In this document: positions 28,901 to 35,418 of the stretch, piece after piece
How the letters are laid out: the number at the start of each line of letters is the position of its first letter
How positions within the stretch are numbered: position 1 is the first letter of the stretch
Assembly: GCF_023028105.1 (NCBI RefSeq)
Contig: NZ_CP095491.1
Span: 2,542,001-2,606,000 of the forward strand
Reading direction: 5' to 3'
DNA: 64,000 bases
DNA from: Halosolutus gelatinilyticus
Lineage (GTDB): Archaea; Halobacteriota; Halobacteria; Halobacteriales; Natrialbaceae
Notes under the pieces: model-generated
Seen by the model: the letters and a program-made list of their open reading frames with translations, nothing else
Told to the model about the DNA's origin: nothing
Databases searched by the model: none
Position numbers and translations under genes: made by a program

Positions 28901-29505
28901 AGTTCCTCGAAGGCGTCTTCCTTCTTGGCGTCGAACTCCGCCACGCCCGCGATCTCGTCGATGATCTCGCGGCGGGCGTGGGGCGTCATGTTGATGATCT
29001 CGGTGACGTCGCCCTGCATGACGACGTTGTATCCCTCCGGCGTGACGCCCGCCTGCGCGAGCAGATCCTGGATGTCGGAGAGATTGACCGAGCGGTCGTT
29101 CAGGTAGTAGTAGGAGTAGTAGTTGTCCTCGGTCTCCTTGACGCGCCGGCGGATGCGGATCTCGTCGACGTCGCCGACGTCCTCGCTACCGGCGGCGTTG
29201 ACGACCTGCGATCGGGTGAGGGTCCCGTCTTCGTTGTCGAGGATCACCTCGACGGTGGCCTCCCGCGGACCGGACCGGTTGCCGCTGCCGTCCTCGTGGC
29301 CGGGATTGTAGATGAGGTCGGTCAGTTTCTCGGCGCGGATGCCGCGGGTCCGGGCGAGTCCGAGCGCGAAGAGCACGGCGTCGATGATGTTCGACTTTCC
29401 GGAGCCGTTCGGGCCGGTAACCACGGTGAAATCCTGGTAGAACGGGATCTTGGTCTTACGGCCGAAGCTCTTGAAGTTGTCCAGAACGAGCGCCTTGATG
29501 TACAT
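25930..29505 (-). CDS. smc: Chromosome partition protein SMC
   Basis: ATPase that organises chromosomes. The 1191-residue protein has the N-terminal Walker A GPNGSGKSN (31-39) and a coiled-coil arm to about residue 500. The hinge domain (about 520-680, with GIGGVHGAVAQL and FLPMTDMRKRG) precedes the returning coil and a C-terminal head with the ABC signature MSGGEKSL and Walker B FYALDEVDAFLD. The ATG at 29505 gives the standard start MYIKALVLDNFKSF; the frame is open 17 codons upstream. It forms an operon with the upstream coiled-coil gene and with downstream scpA. ScpB is not in the window. Confidence 0.97.
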   Translation of the reverse strand: MYIKALVLDNFKSFGRKTKIPFYQDFTVVTGPNGSGKSNIIDAVLFALGLARTRGIRAEKLTDLIYNPGHEDGSGNRSGPREATVEVILDNEDGTLTRSQVVNAAGSEDVGDVDEIRIRRRVKETEDNYYSYYYLNDRSVNLSDIQDLLAQAGVTPEGYNVVMQGDVTEIINMTPHARREIIDEIAGVAEFDAKKEDAFEELEVVQERIDEAELRIEEKRDRLAQLEDERQQALRYRRLRREKEEYEGYKKASELEEKRGELERIESRVDDLESDLEDLQRELDERQGKVVRLQEDLEDLNAEIERKGEDEQLRIKSEIEELKGEISRLEDKIEASEEQIEDAEAKRREAFVQIDRKQETIADLEDEIREHKLEKASIKTEIQERETERDALETEIEEVDTEFDELKTELAERKDDVEEAKTEKNDLQREQDRLLDEARRRSNAISEKEAAIEEKREELPEIESKRSDLERELRKAEANRENIASVVDDLKAEKRRLQGDLDDLDDKLQAKQQEYAELEANAGESGDSSFGRAVTTILNSGIGGVHGAVAQLGSVSSEYAVACETAAGGRLANVVVDDDVVGQQCIEHLKSRNAGRATFLPMTDMRKRGLPKAPSDPGVVGFAYDLVEFDSQYASVFSYVLGDTLVVQDLETARSYMGDYRMVTLDGDLVEKSGAMTGGSRKGSRYSFTGGGEGQLERVAKQITDLQDERESLREELRDVEGRLDDARDRKTDAADEVRSIETEIEKLDDRRETIEGDVERLEGELEELREERESVDERMNEIADEIETKTATVESIEADIAELEAELEDSKIPELTAQIEELEAEIDEREDRISEIDGKLNELSLEKEYAEDAIDDLHDDIEAAQNRKAEHEERIADCEETIEQKREALEAKHEAVAELEDELAELKDERGDLKEELSEARTERDQQQDRVNAVESKLEDRRERAGNLEWEIESLESEVGDYDPEDVPDHDTVLEMIDLLAADMEAMEPVNMLAIDEYDEVRGDLEELEDAKATLVEEADGIRDRIEQYETQKKETFMTAYEAISSHFTEIFEKLSEGTGTLHLENEADPFDGGLTMKAQPGDKPIQRLDAMSGGEKSLTALAFIFAIQRHNPAPFYALDEVDAFLDAVNAERIGEMVDELSDRAQFVVVSHRTAMLDRSERAIGVTMQQDNVSAVTGIDLSSGEVPADD

Positions 29506-29585
29506 CCCTTCTCGAACCCTCCGTCTCCCTGAGTCGATCGCGTGCGCCGCGATCACCGAGATCCGTTCGCGACGTAGTCGTTCGG

Positions 29586-29888
29586 TTATGCGACTATAAT
29601 GTCGTCGCTACCTGAGTCTTCCGCTTCGTCGCCGGTCGCATCGTCGGCCTCCGCCGCCGCCTCGGCGACGTCGTCGGGGTCCGCTTCCTCGGTGTCCGCC
29701 GACGGCGCGTCCTCGTCCGCATCGGACGCGCGTCGTTCGGGAACGCGCGTCGGCGTGTCGGCGTCGAGTTCGGCTTCGAGCACGCGGATCCGCTCTTTCG
29801 CTTCGATGAGCTCGTCCGTCAACCCATCCACCGTCGACTCGAGTTCTGCGACCGTCGATTCGAGCTGCTCGACGCGGTTTTTCGACAT
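29586..29888 (-). CDS. DUF7518-like short coiled-coil protein
   Basis: A 100-residue protein whose first half is a clean coiled coil with heptad spacing (VEQLESTVAELESTVDGL and onward to residue 45). The second half is an Asp/Glu/Ala-rich disordered tail. It lies 80 bp upstream of smc on the same strand, the position in which DUF7518-type proteins are found in haloarchaea, so a role with SMC is plausible but unproven. The ATG at 29888 is preferred over one nine codons earlier. Confidence 0.75.
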   Translation of the reverse strand: MSKNRVEQLESTVAELESTVDGLTDELIEAKERIRVLEAELDADTPTRVPERRASDADEDAPSADTEEADPDDVAEAAAEADDATGDEAEDSGSDDIIVA

Positions 29889-30042
29889 ACCTCCTAGGGA
29901 TCTGTCCGGACACATAAACGTACGTCAGACACAATTAACCGATCTGGCAAATGCCCGATCGACGTGGATCAGTCGATCGCTGGTCGACCGAGGTGGTTGC
30001 TATCGGAAAAATTAAAATTTTCCGCGGACAGAGCGAGGACGG

Positions 30043-30296
30043 ATGGTAGAATTGCAACTACTATCAGTTGCGATATTGGCAGTTTTATCGATTAGTTCGC
30101 TTGTAGTAACCGTACAGAGTTTCGAATTGTTCTTCCCGAGTGGGCGGCCGCGTTCGCGTTCACCGTAGGCTACGTCGGCGCGGCAATGTTCTCGGACACT
30201 ACAGGGACGCAACGAGCGGTGATGATCCTCTCCGGCGGGCTCTGTATCATCACCGGGCGGCTATGGCCGTACACGGACGGAACGACCGATCAGTGA
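30043..30296 (+). pseudogene. Frameshifted small membrane-protein gene
   Basis: From the ATG at 30043 one frame encodes a hydrophobic helix (LLSVAILAVLSISSLVVTV) then runs into a proline/arginine-rich junk tail and stops near 30166. From about 30130 the frame shifted by minus one encodes a second and third hydrophobic stretch (PEWAAAFAFTVGYVGAAMF, then ILSGGLCIITGRLWPY) ending at the TGA at 30294-30296. The joined protein would be about 84 residues. The total length of 254 bp is one base short of a multiple of three, as expected for a single-base deletion near 30140. A programmed shift or sequencing error is the alternative. Confidence 0.55.
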
Positions 30297-30333
30297 ACAC
30301 GCCGGCGAGTCCCGAAACCGCGGCGGCCAGCGG

Positions 30334-31056
30334 TCAATTTGTCGTGTCTTCGGCGTCGGAAAGTTCGTCCAGCGCCGAGAGCGCTCCCGTCAGGAGCTTT
30401 CGCTCGCCGCGCCGGAGGTTCATCGAGACGGCAGTCTTCGAGACGTCGAAGTGATCTGCGAGTTCGTCGAGGGTCGTCTCGCGCGGCGTCTCGTAGTACC
30501 CCTTTCGGGAGGCGACCTCGAACGTCTCGCGTTCGGTCTCGGTCAGCGATCGACAGCTCTCGAGCAGCTGCATCGCGCCGTCGGCGTTCTCGAGCAGGTC
30601 GAACAGCGCCGTCGGCCCGAGTCGATCGCGGTTTTCGACGCGGTAGTCGTTGTGGCGTTCGAGTTCGGCCAGGGCGTGATCCTCGTCCCGGTCGTCGTCG
30701 AAGCCGACGTGCCAGTGCTCTCGGCCGCTCTCGATCTGGAACGGACCGGTGATGTAGCCGCCGTTCGCCCGGATCGTCTCCATGGCGTTCGTCTGTTCGA
30801 TCTTCGTCCCGATCTGGGCGACGTTCTCCCGCTTCGAGAGGATATAACACTCCGTCATGTTGGGATGATCTCGAAGCGTGTGCAGGCCGTCGTCGAGCGC
30901 TCCCACCGAGTCGGCCTTCGCGATGAGCCGCGTCTCGAGTTTCTCGGCGTCCGTGTCGAGTTGCCACTGGACGGCCGAAAACGCGATGTCGACGTCGTCG
31001 GTCGTATCGATGAACGGACAATCGTACTGCCGCATATCGAGATCGAGGTCGATCAT
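30334..31056 (-). CDS. HTH_10 (bacterio-opsin activator-type) transcriptional regulator
   Basis: Haloarchaeal regulator of the bat/HTH_10 class. The 240-residue protein has an N-terminal sensor-like region of the bacterioopsin-regulator type (DMRQYDCPFIDTTDD onward to about residue 150) and a C-terminal helix-turn-helix (about 185-225, TLDELADHFDVSKTAVSMNL) preceded by the usual GYYETPRE linker. The start at 31056 (MIDLDLDMRQYDCPF) is preferred; the frame is open to an ATG at 31086. The upstream flank is occupied by a transposase remnant, so its native promoter may have been altered. Confidence 0.85.
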   Translation of the reverse strand: MIDLDLDMRQYDCPFIDTTDDVDIAFSAVQWQLDTDAEKLETRLIAKADSVGALDDGLHTLRDHPNMTECYILSKRENVAQIGTKIEQTNAMETIRANGGYITGPFQIESGREHWHVGFDDDRDEDHALAELERHNDYRVENRDRLGPTALFDLLENADGAMQLLESCRSLTETERETFEVASRKGYYETPRETTLDELADHFDVSKTAVSMNLRRGERKLLTGALSALDELSDAEDTTN

Positions 31057-31123
31057 CGCTTGATGAAGAACGATCATGATAGACATTAACTGTTATTATC
31101 CCCCACATGGCAGCGTCCGGTCA

Positions 31124-31370
31124 TCAGTCCATCACTTCTTCTACAGGAGTGCGGTTGTCCAGCGCCTGATTCGGCCGTTGTGTGTTGTACTAGTGGGCGA
31201 AGCCGGTAAGCCAGCGCGCTGCGCTGGCTCGCTCGCCCATCCACGTCTGATGGAGCCGATCGATCCGCATAACCACCGCCTGGCGTGATCGAGTGACGCC
31301 AACCGGTTCGAGACCTTCACGTAAACGGAAGAGGCGATTTTTAATGACACATTCGCGTAAGTGGTATAGT
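31124..31370 (-). pseudogene. Decayed transposase, C-terminal fragment
   Basis: Read on the minus strand, about 80 codons give an integrase-core transposase C-terminus. It ends in YNTQRPNQALDNRTP and VEEVMD, the usual tail of rve-type insertion-sequence transposases. One codon before the YNT motif is an in-frame TAG (31190-31192), most simply a tryptophan codon turned into a stop. Another in-frame stop lies near 31370 and nothing further upstream is recognisable. No terminal inverted repeats were identified. A 9-bp inverted repeat sits inside at 31209-31229. Confidence 0.72.
31209..31229. repeat. Perfect 9-bp inverted repeat
   Basis: AGCCAGCGC and GCGCTGGCT are separated by GCT. In this frame the arms encode residues of the decayed transposase, so the palindrome could be a by-product of the coding sequence. 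Confidence 0.6.
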
Positions 31371-31430
31371 ATCTACCGTGAACAAGGCTTTATTATCCCC
31401 TCTGTGGTCGTAAACCTGGCGGTGAGTACT

Positions 31431-31580
31431 ATGAGTAGTAACCTACCCAACCCGGAAGACGTCCAGGTCGACGACCTCCAAAACCTAATCGAGAACCTCC
31501 CGGAAGAGAAACGTCAAAAGTTGTTATCCCGGCTTGAAGGAGATATGGGCGATGTCAGCGGCAAAGGCCTTGGGTTATGA
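31431..31580 (+). CDS. Small 49-residue acidic protein, unknown function
   Basis: A short open frame encoding an amphipathic, acidic peptide (VDDLQNLIENLPEEKRQKLL in the middle, GKGLGL at the end). Support comes from its signals: a TATA-like CTTTATTATCC at about 31386-31396, a Shine-Dalgarno-like GGTGAG five bases before the ATG, and an inverted repeat just downstream (31599-31618). It lies between a decayed transposase and a tandem duplication. No family is recognised; an accessory peptide or toxin/antitoxin-like role is only a possibility. Confidence 0.55.
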   Translation: MSSNLPNPEDVQVDDLQNLIENLPEEKRQKLLSRLEGDMGDVSGKGLGL

Positions 31581-31598
31581 GGTTCCCCGCCTAAAGAG

Positions 31599-31618
31599 CG
31601 AGATCCACGCTGATCTCG
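31599..31618 (+). terminator. Hairpin downstream of the 49-residue gene
   Basis: A 7-bp perfect stem (CGAGATC / GATCTCG) with a 6-base loop lies 19 bp after the stop codon. No T-run follows, so it is a weak terminator candidate. Confidence 0.3.
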
Positions 31619-31710
31619 TGACCCCCCTGGTCGGTAAGACTGCACGATGATCGAGCGAACCGTGCCGATCCGGCCGTTCGTGGGCCGTCGAGGTGGATTT
31701 CGTCCGCGTC

Positions 31711-31774
31711 GAGGATCTCGAACGGCTCGCTCGCTCGACGCCGAGGATCTCGAACGGCTCGCTCGCTCGACGCC
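31711..31774. repeat. Two exact tandem copies of a 32-bp unit
   Basis: The unit beginning GAGGATCTCGAACGGCTCGC occupies 31711-31742 and 31743-31774 without mismatch, and a third partial copy (GAGGAT) follows. It lies in non-coding DNA 90 bp upstream of the SDR gene. Perfect identity suggests a recent duplication. Confidence 0.9.
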
Positions 31775-31861
31775 GAGGATACTCTGCCGGCTCGCCGATC
31801 GGGCTTGATATGTTAACGACCCAGTTTTAGCACGTCCCAGGGTGACGTATTTTGTAGGACC

Positions 31862-32716
31862 ATGTCTCGAGAAGTGACGCCACCGACGGTGACGCGGGAG
31901 GACATCCACACGATCGACGACGATGCGTTCACGGGGCGCAACGTCTGTCTCGTGACGGGTGCCGGGTCGGGAATCGGACGGGCGACCGCGCTCGCGGCCG
32001 CCGGTAACGGGTTGACCGTCGCGGCGACGGACGTCGACGAGGAGGGGCTCGACGGGACGATCGAGCGGAGGTCGGAGCTCGATCTCGACGGATCGATCGA
32101 ATCGATCCCCGGGGACCTCACGGACGACGACGACATCGAGCGAGTCGTCGACGAGGCGGCCGACCTGGGCGCTATCAAGTACCTCGCGAACATCGCCGGG
32201 ATGCAACACATCGACTCGATCGAAGAGTTCCCGATGGAGACCTACGATCGGATGCACGACATCATGCTCCGGGCGCCGCTGTACCTCTCGAAGCGCTGCA
32301 TTCCGCACTTTCGGGAGACCGATGATGGGCGGGGCTGCGTCGGCAACATGGGCTCGGTCCACGGCCACTACGTCACCAGCGACAAGGTCGCCTACAACGT
32401 CTCGAAGTTCGGTCTGCGCGGGCTCACCCAGTCGATCGCGGCGGAGGGCGACGGCGAGATCCGCGCGTTCTCGGTCAGCACGGGCTACGTGAAAACGCCG
32501 CTCGTGACGAACCAGCTCGAGGACACGGCCGAGCAGCGCGGAATCAGCGTCGACGAGGTGATTCAGGACGTGATGCTCGGCCAGTCCCGCGTGAAGGAGA
32601 TGATGGAGCCGATCGACGTCGCCAACCTGTTCCTGATCGGCTTCTCCGATCTGGGCCGACACTTAGACGGCGGCGACCTGTTGTTTGATGGTGGAATGAC
32701 CCTTACGTACGACTGA
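31862..32716 (+). CDS. Short-chain dehydrogenase, 3-hydroxybutyrate dehydrogenase-like
   Basis: NAD(P)-dependent oxidoreductase of the classical SDR family, closest in pattern to D-3-hydroxybutyrate dehydrogenases. The 284-residue protein has the dinucleotide motif TGAGSGIGRA (about 38-47), the NIAG stretch, the catalytic serine in NMGSVHG and YNVSK with catalytic Tyr and Lys. The GG..LLFDGGMT C-terminus is that of a full-length SDR. An N-terminal extension of about 30 residues precedes the Rossmann core. Its stop is two bases before the start of the acyl-CoA synthetase, so the two form an operon that could feed hydroxybutyrate or a similar acid into CoA metabolism. Confidence 0.88.
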   Translation: MSREVTPPTVTREDIHTIDDDAFTGRNVCLVTGAGSGIGRATALAAAGNGLTVAATDVDEEGLDGTIERRSELDLDGSIESIPGDLTDDDDIERVVDEAADLGAIKYLANIAGMQHIDSIEEFPMETYDRMHDIMLRAPLYLSKRCIPHFRETDDGRGCVGNMGSVHGHYVTSDKVAYNVSKFGLRGLTQSIAAEGDGEIRAFSVSTGYVKTPLVTNQLEDTAEQRGISVDEVIQDVMLGQSRVKEMMEPIDVANLFLIGFSDLGRHLDGGDLLFDGGMTLTYD

Positions 32717-32718
32717 CT

Positions 32719-34869
32719 ATGTCCGGAACCACCGACCCGAGCCTCGAAGACGTCGACGAGATCGTCCACGAACCCGACGAGGCGTTCGTCGACTCGACGA
32801 ACGTGTACGCCTTCATGGAGGCGTACGGGATCGACGGCTACGAGGAGTTGATCGAGCGCACGACGACGGAACTCGACGGGGTCGAGGAGTCGGGCGTCGA
32901 CTGGTTCTGGGACGAACTGGTCGACTACCTCGGCGTCGAGTTCTACGAGGACTATGAGACGGTACGAGATGACAGCGAGGGGCCGCAATTCACCGACTGG
33001 TACCCCGGCGGCGAGCTCAACATCGCGCACAACGTCCTCGATCGGCACGCGGCCGTCGACGAGGAGCGCCGAAATAAAGTGGCGACCATCTGGGAGGGCG
33101 AGGACGGCGAGATCCGGGAGGTGACGTACCACGAACTCCGCCGACAGTCGAACATGGTCGCCAACGCGCTGGAAGAGCGCGGCATCGAAACCGGCGACAC
33201 CGTGGGGCTGTACATGCCGATGGTGCCGGAGGTCGTCTCCATCCTCTACGGTTGTTTCAAGGTCGGCGCGATCGCCGTCCCCATCTTCTCCGGGTTCGGC
33301 GTCGACGCCGCCGCGACCCGAATCGCCGATTCGGAGTGTTCGGTCCTCTTTACGGGCGACGGCTTCTACCGCCGCGGGGATCCCGTCTTCCTCAAGTCGG
33401 CCGCCGACGAGGCGATCGAGGAAGCCGGCCACGTCGAGCACACGATCGTTTTCGATAGGCTGGGGAGCGAGGCGCAAAGCGCCTCGGAAATGCGAACGGG
33501 GAACGATGCGAGGTCTGAGCGGAGCGAAGACCTCGAAAACGCGAACGGGGAGCGCGAGCGACCCGTGAGCGAAGCGACCCGTGAGCAGAGCGCTCCGAAG
33601 AGCGAACACGAGATCTCCTGGAACGACGATCGCGACGAGTGGTGGATCGACGCCGTCGAGACGGCCGACGACGAGTACGAGACCAAGTCGCTCCCGTCGG
33701 ACCAGGAGTCGATGCTCCTCTACTCCTCGGGCACGACGGGCAAGCCGAAGGGGATCGTCCACACCCACGCTGGCGTCCAGGTCCAGTGTGCGAAGGAGGT
33801 CCACTTCGGCATGGATCTCAAACCCGCCGATCGGTTCTTCTGGGTCTCGGACATCGGCTGGATGATGGGGCCGTGGACGCTCATCGGCACGCACACCTTC
33901 GGCGGCACCGTCTTCGTGTACGAGGGCGCGCCGGACTACCCTGACCCCGATCGCTTCTGGGAGATGATCGATCGCCACGAACTGACCCAGTTCGGCATCT
34001 CGCCGACGGCGATTCGCGCCCTGCGCAAGCACGGGGGCGGCTGGCTCTCCGGTCACGACCTCTCGTCGCTTCGACTGCTGGGCTCGACGGGCGAGCCCTG
34101 GGACCCCGAGTCCTGGCGCTGGTTCTACGAGAACGTCGGCGGCGGCGAGTGCCCGATCATCAATATCTCCGGCGGCACCGAGATCTGCGGCTGCTTCCTG
34201 ATGCCGATGCCGACCGAACCGCTCAAACCCTGCACGCTGGGCGGCCCCGGCCTCGGCATGGATATCGACATCGTCGACGCCTCGGGCGAGTCCATCAAGG
34301 AGGACCACGAACGCGGCTTCCTCGTCGCCAGGGACTCCTGTCCGTCGATGACGAAGTCGCTCTGGTCGGGCGACGAGCGCTACTTGGAGGAGTACTGGTC
34401 GACGTTCGAGGATCCACCGATGTGGAACCACGGCGACTGGGCTCAGAAGGACGAGGACGGCTTCTGGTTCCTCCACGGCCGCGCCGACGACGCGCTCAAC
34501 GTCGCCGGCCGAAAGGTCGGCCCCGCCGAGGTCGAGGGCGCGCTCATCGACCACGAGGCGGTCAACCAGGCCGCGGCCATCGGCGCCCCCGACGACACCA
34601 CCGGGACGGCGGTCGTCGCCTACGTCATCCTCGAAGACGGACGCGAGGAGACCGACAGCCTGCGCGAGGAACTGCGCGCGCAGGTCGGCGAGGAGCTCGG
34701 CAAGCCGTTCCGTCCGCGCGAGGTGCTGTTCGTCGACGAGTTCCCCAAGACGCAGAGCGGGAAGATCATCCGGCGGGCGATCGAGGCCACCTACACGGGC
34801 GAGGACCTCGGCGACATGAGCAGCATCGAGAACCCCGAGGCGCTCGATCGGCTCGAGGAGGCCCGTTGA
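32719..34869 (+). CDS. AMP-forming acetyl/acyl-CoA synthetase
   Basis: Adenylate-forming enzyme that activates a short-chain acid with ATP and CoA. The 716-residue protein has the acetyl-CoA-synthetase N-terminal cap and the P-loop SSGTTGKPKGIVHTHAG in the middle. The adenylation motifs (WVSDIGWMMGPW, GDWAQKDEDGFWFLHGRADD) follow. The C-terminal lysine in KTQSGKIIRRA is the usual acetylation-regulated residue. Residues about 250-298 form a repeat-rich Ser/Glu/Arg insertion absent from homologues. It is cotranscribed with the upstream SDR. Acetate, acetoacetate or hydroxybutyrate are possible substrates. Confidence 0.9.
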   Translation: MSGTTDPSLEDVDEIVHEPDEAFVDSTNVYAFMEAYGIDGYEELIERTTTELDGVEESGVDWFWDELVDYLGVEFYEDYETVRDDSEGPQFTDWYPGGELNIAHNVLDRHAAVDEERRNKVATIWEGEDGEIREVTYHELRRQSNMVANALEERGIETGDTVGLYMPMVPEVVSILYGCFKVGAIAVPIFSGFGVDAAATRIADSECSVLFTGDGFYRRGDPVFLKSAADEAIEEAGHVEHTIVFDRLGSEAQSASEMRTGNDARSERSEDLENANGERERPVSEATREQSAPKSEHEISWNDDRDEWWIDAVETADDEYETKSLPSDQESMLLYSSGTTGKPKGIVHTHAGVQVQCAKEVHFGMDLKPADRFFWVSDIGWMMGPWTLIGTHTFGGTVFVYEGAPDYPDPDRFWEMIDRHELTQFGISPTAIRALRKHGGGWLSGHDLSSLRLLGSTGEPWDPESWRWFYENVGGGECPIINISGGTEICGCFLMPMPTEPLKPCTLGGPGLGMDIDIVDASGESIKEDHERGFLVARDSCPSMTKSLWSGDERYLEEYWSTFEDPPMWNHGDWAQKDEDGFWFLHGRADDALNVAGRKVGPAEVEGALIDHEAVNQAAAIGAPDDTTGTAVVAYVILEDGREETDSLREELRAQVGEELGKPFRPREVLFVDEFPKTQSGKIIRRAIEATYTGEDLGDMSSIENPEALDRLEEAR
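33463..33612. repeat. Palindrome-rich insertion inside the acyl-CoA synthetase gene
   Basis: About 150 bp, in frame, with inverted repeats GAGGCGC-AAA-GCGCCTC (33469-33485) and CGAGGTCT ... AGACCTCG (33509-33516 with 33528-33535). It also holds a direct repeat GCGACCCGTGAGC (33558-33570 and 33574-33586). The encoded Ser/Glu/Arg/Asn-rich segment interrupts an otherwise continuous adenylation-domain alignment between VFDRLG and SWNDDRDEW. Confidence 0.75.
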
Positions 34870-34950
34870 GGGACGCCCACTTCGAGCGGTATCGCGGATC
34901 CCGAATCGAAGTCCGGAACGACTATTTCGGGGACGTGGTAGAACGTGGCG

Positions 34951-35073
34951 ATGAAACCGGTCACCCTGCGCCTTCTGGAGGACGAGGAGACACCAGCCGA
35001 ACTCGACGCGGAATCGATCGCGGACAGATCTTCGGTTCTTCGTCGTCTCGTCCGCCGAGGGCTCGTCGACTAG
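34951..35073 (+). CDS. Possible 40-residue ribbon-helix-helix-like protein
   Basis: The frame starts MKPVTLRLLEDE and continues to a basic C-terminus (SSVLRRLVRRGLVD). The beta-strand then helix-turn-helix outline recalls the N-terminal half of RHH or antitoxin-type proteins, but it is short and no promoter or partner gene is visible. It could be the remnant of a larger gene. Confidence 0.3.
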   Translation: MKPVTLRLLEDEETPAELDAESIADRSSVLRRLVRRGLVD

Positions 35074-35377
35074 CGTCGCGAGCGTACCCCCGGCAGACGC
35101 GGTCACCTCCCGTTTGCACGGCACTCTGGACGGCGGCGCGGCCGTCGATCGGCGAGCGAAGGGGCGAGGTGCGCCGGTTCACGACTCCGGCGCGAGCCCC
35201 TCGAAATATGCGGATCGAGGGCGGTTCCGGCGCCCGCTCCGAGTTCTCGTAGCGAGTTCTCGACTGTTAGCCTGCGTGAGCGCGCCGCAAGCGCTCGATC
35301 GTCGCAAGACGCGACGCCTCCGCGTGCGTTGCGGGGGAAAACGAGCAGTAGACTCTCGAAACCGATCGCTGGGTTGG

Positions 35378-35410
35378 TCACATTATGTGAACGATCGAAG
35401 ATTATATATG
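35378..35410 (+). promoter_or_regulatory. Promoter and operator-like palindrome of the lactate permease
   Basis: A TATA-rich block ATTATATATG at 35401-35410 is preceded at 35378-35390 by the palindrome TCACA-TTA-TGTGA. The palindrome lies ten bases upstream of the TATA block, where an archaeal activator or repressor would act on TBP/TFB. Confidence 0.5.
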
Positions 35411-35418
35411 ATGATTTG

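Larger units (their letters stand above)
34870..35418. other. Mostly gene-free stretch between the synthetase and the lactate permease
   Basis: About 550 bp. It holds one weak 40-codon open frame (34951-35073, listed separately), GC-rich non-coding DNA with no clear motif to about 35370, and then the operator-like palindrome and TATA box of the lactate permease. Confidence 0.5.

Noticed and set aside
32563-35124. An 853-codon minus-strand open frame opposite the SDR and acyl-CoA synthetase genes
   Set aside because: Antisense to two genes with complete catalytic motifs, and no recognisable domain.
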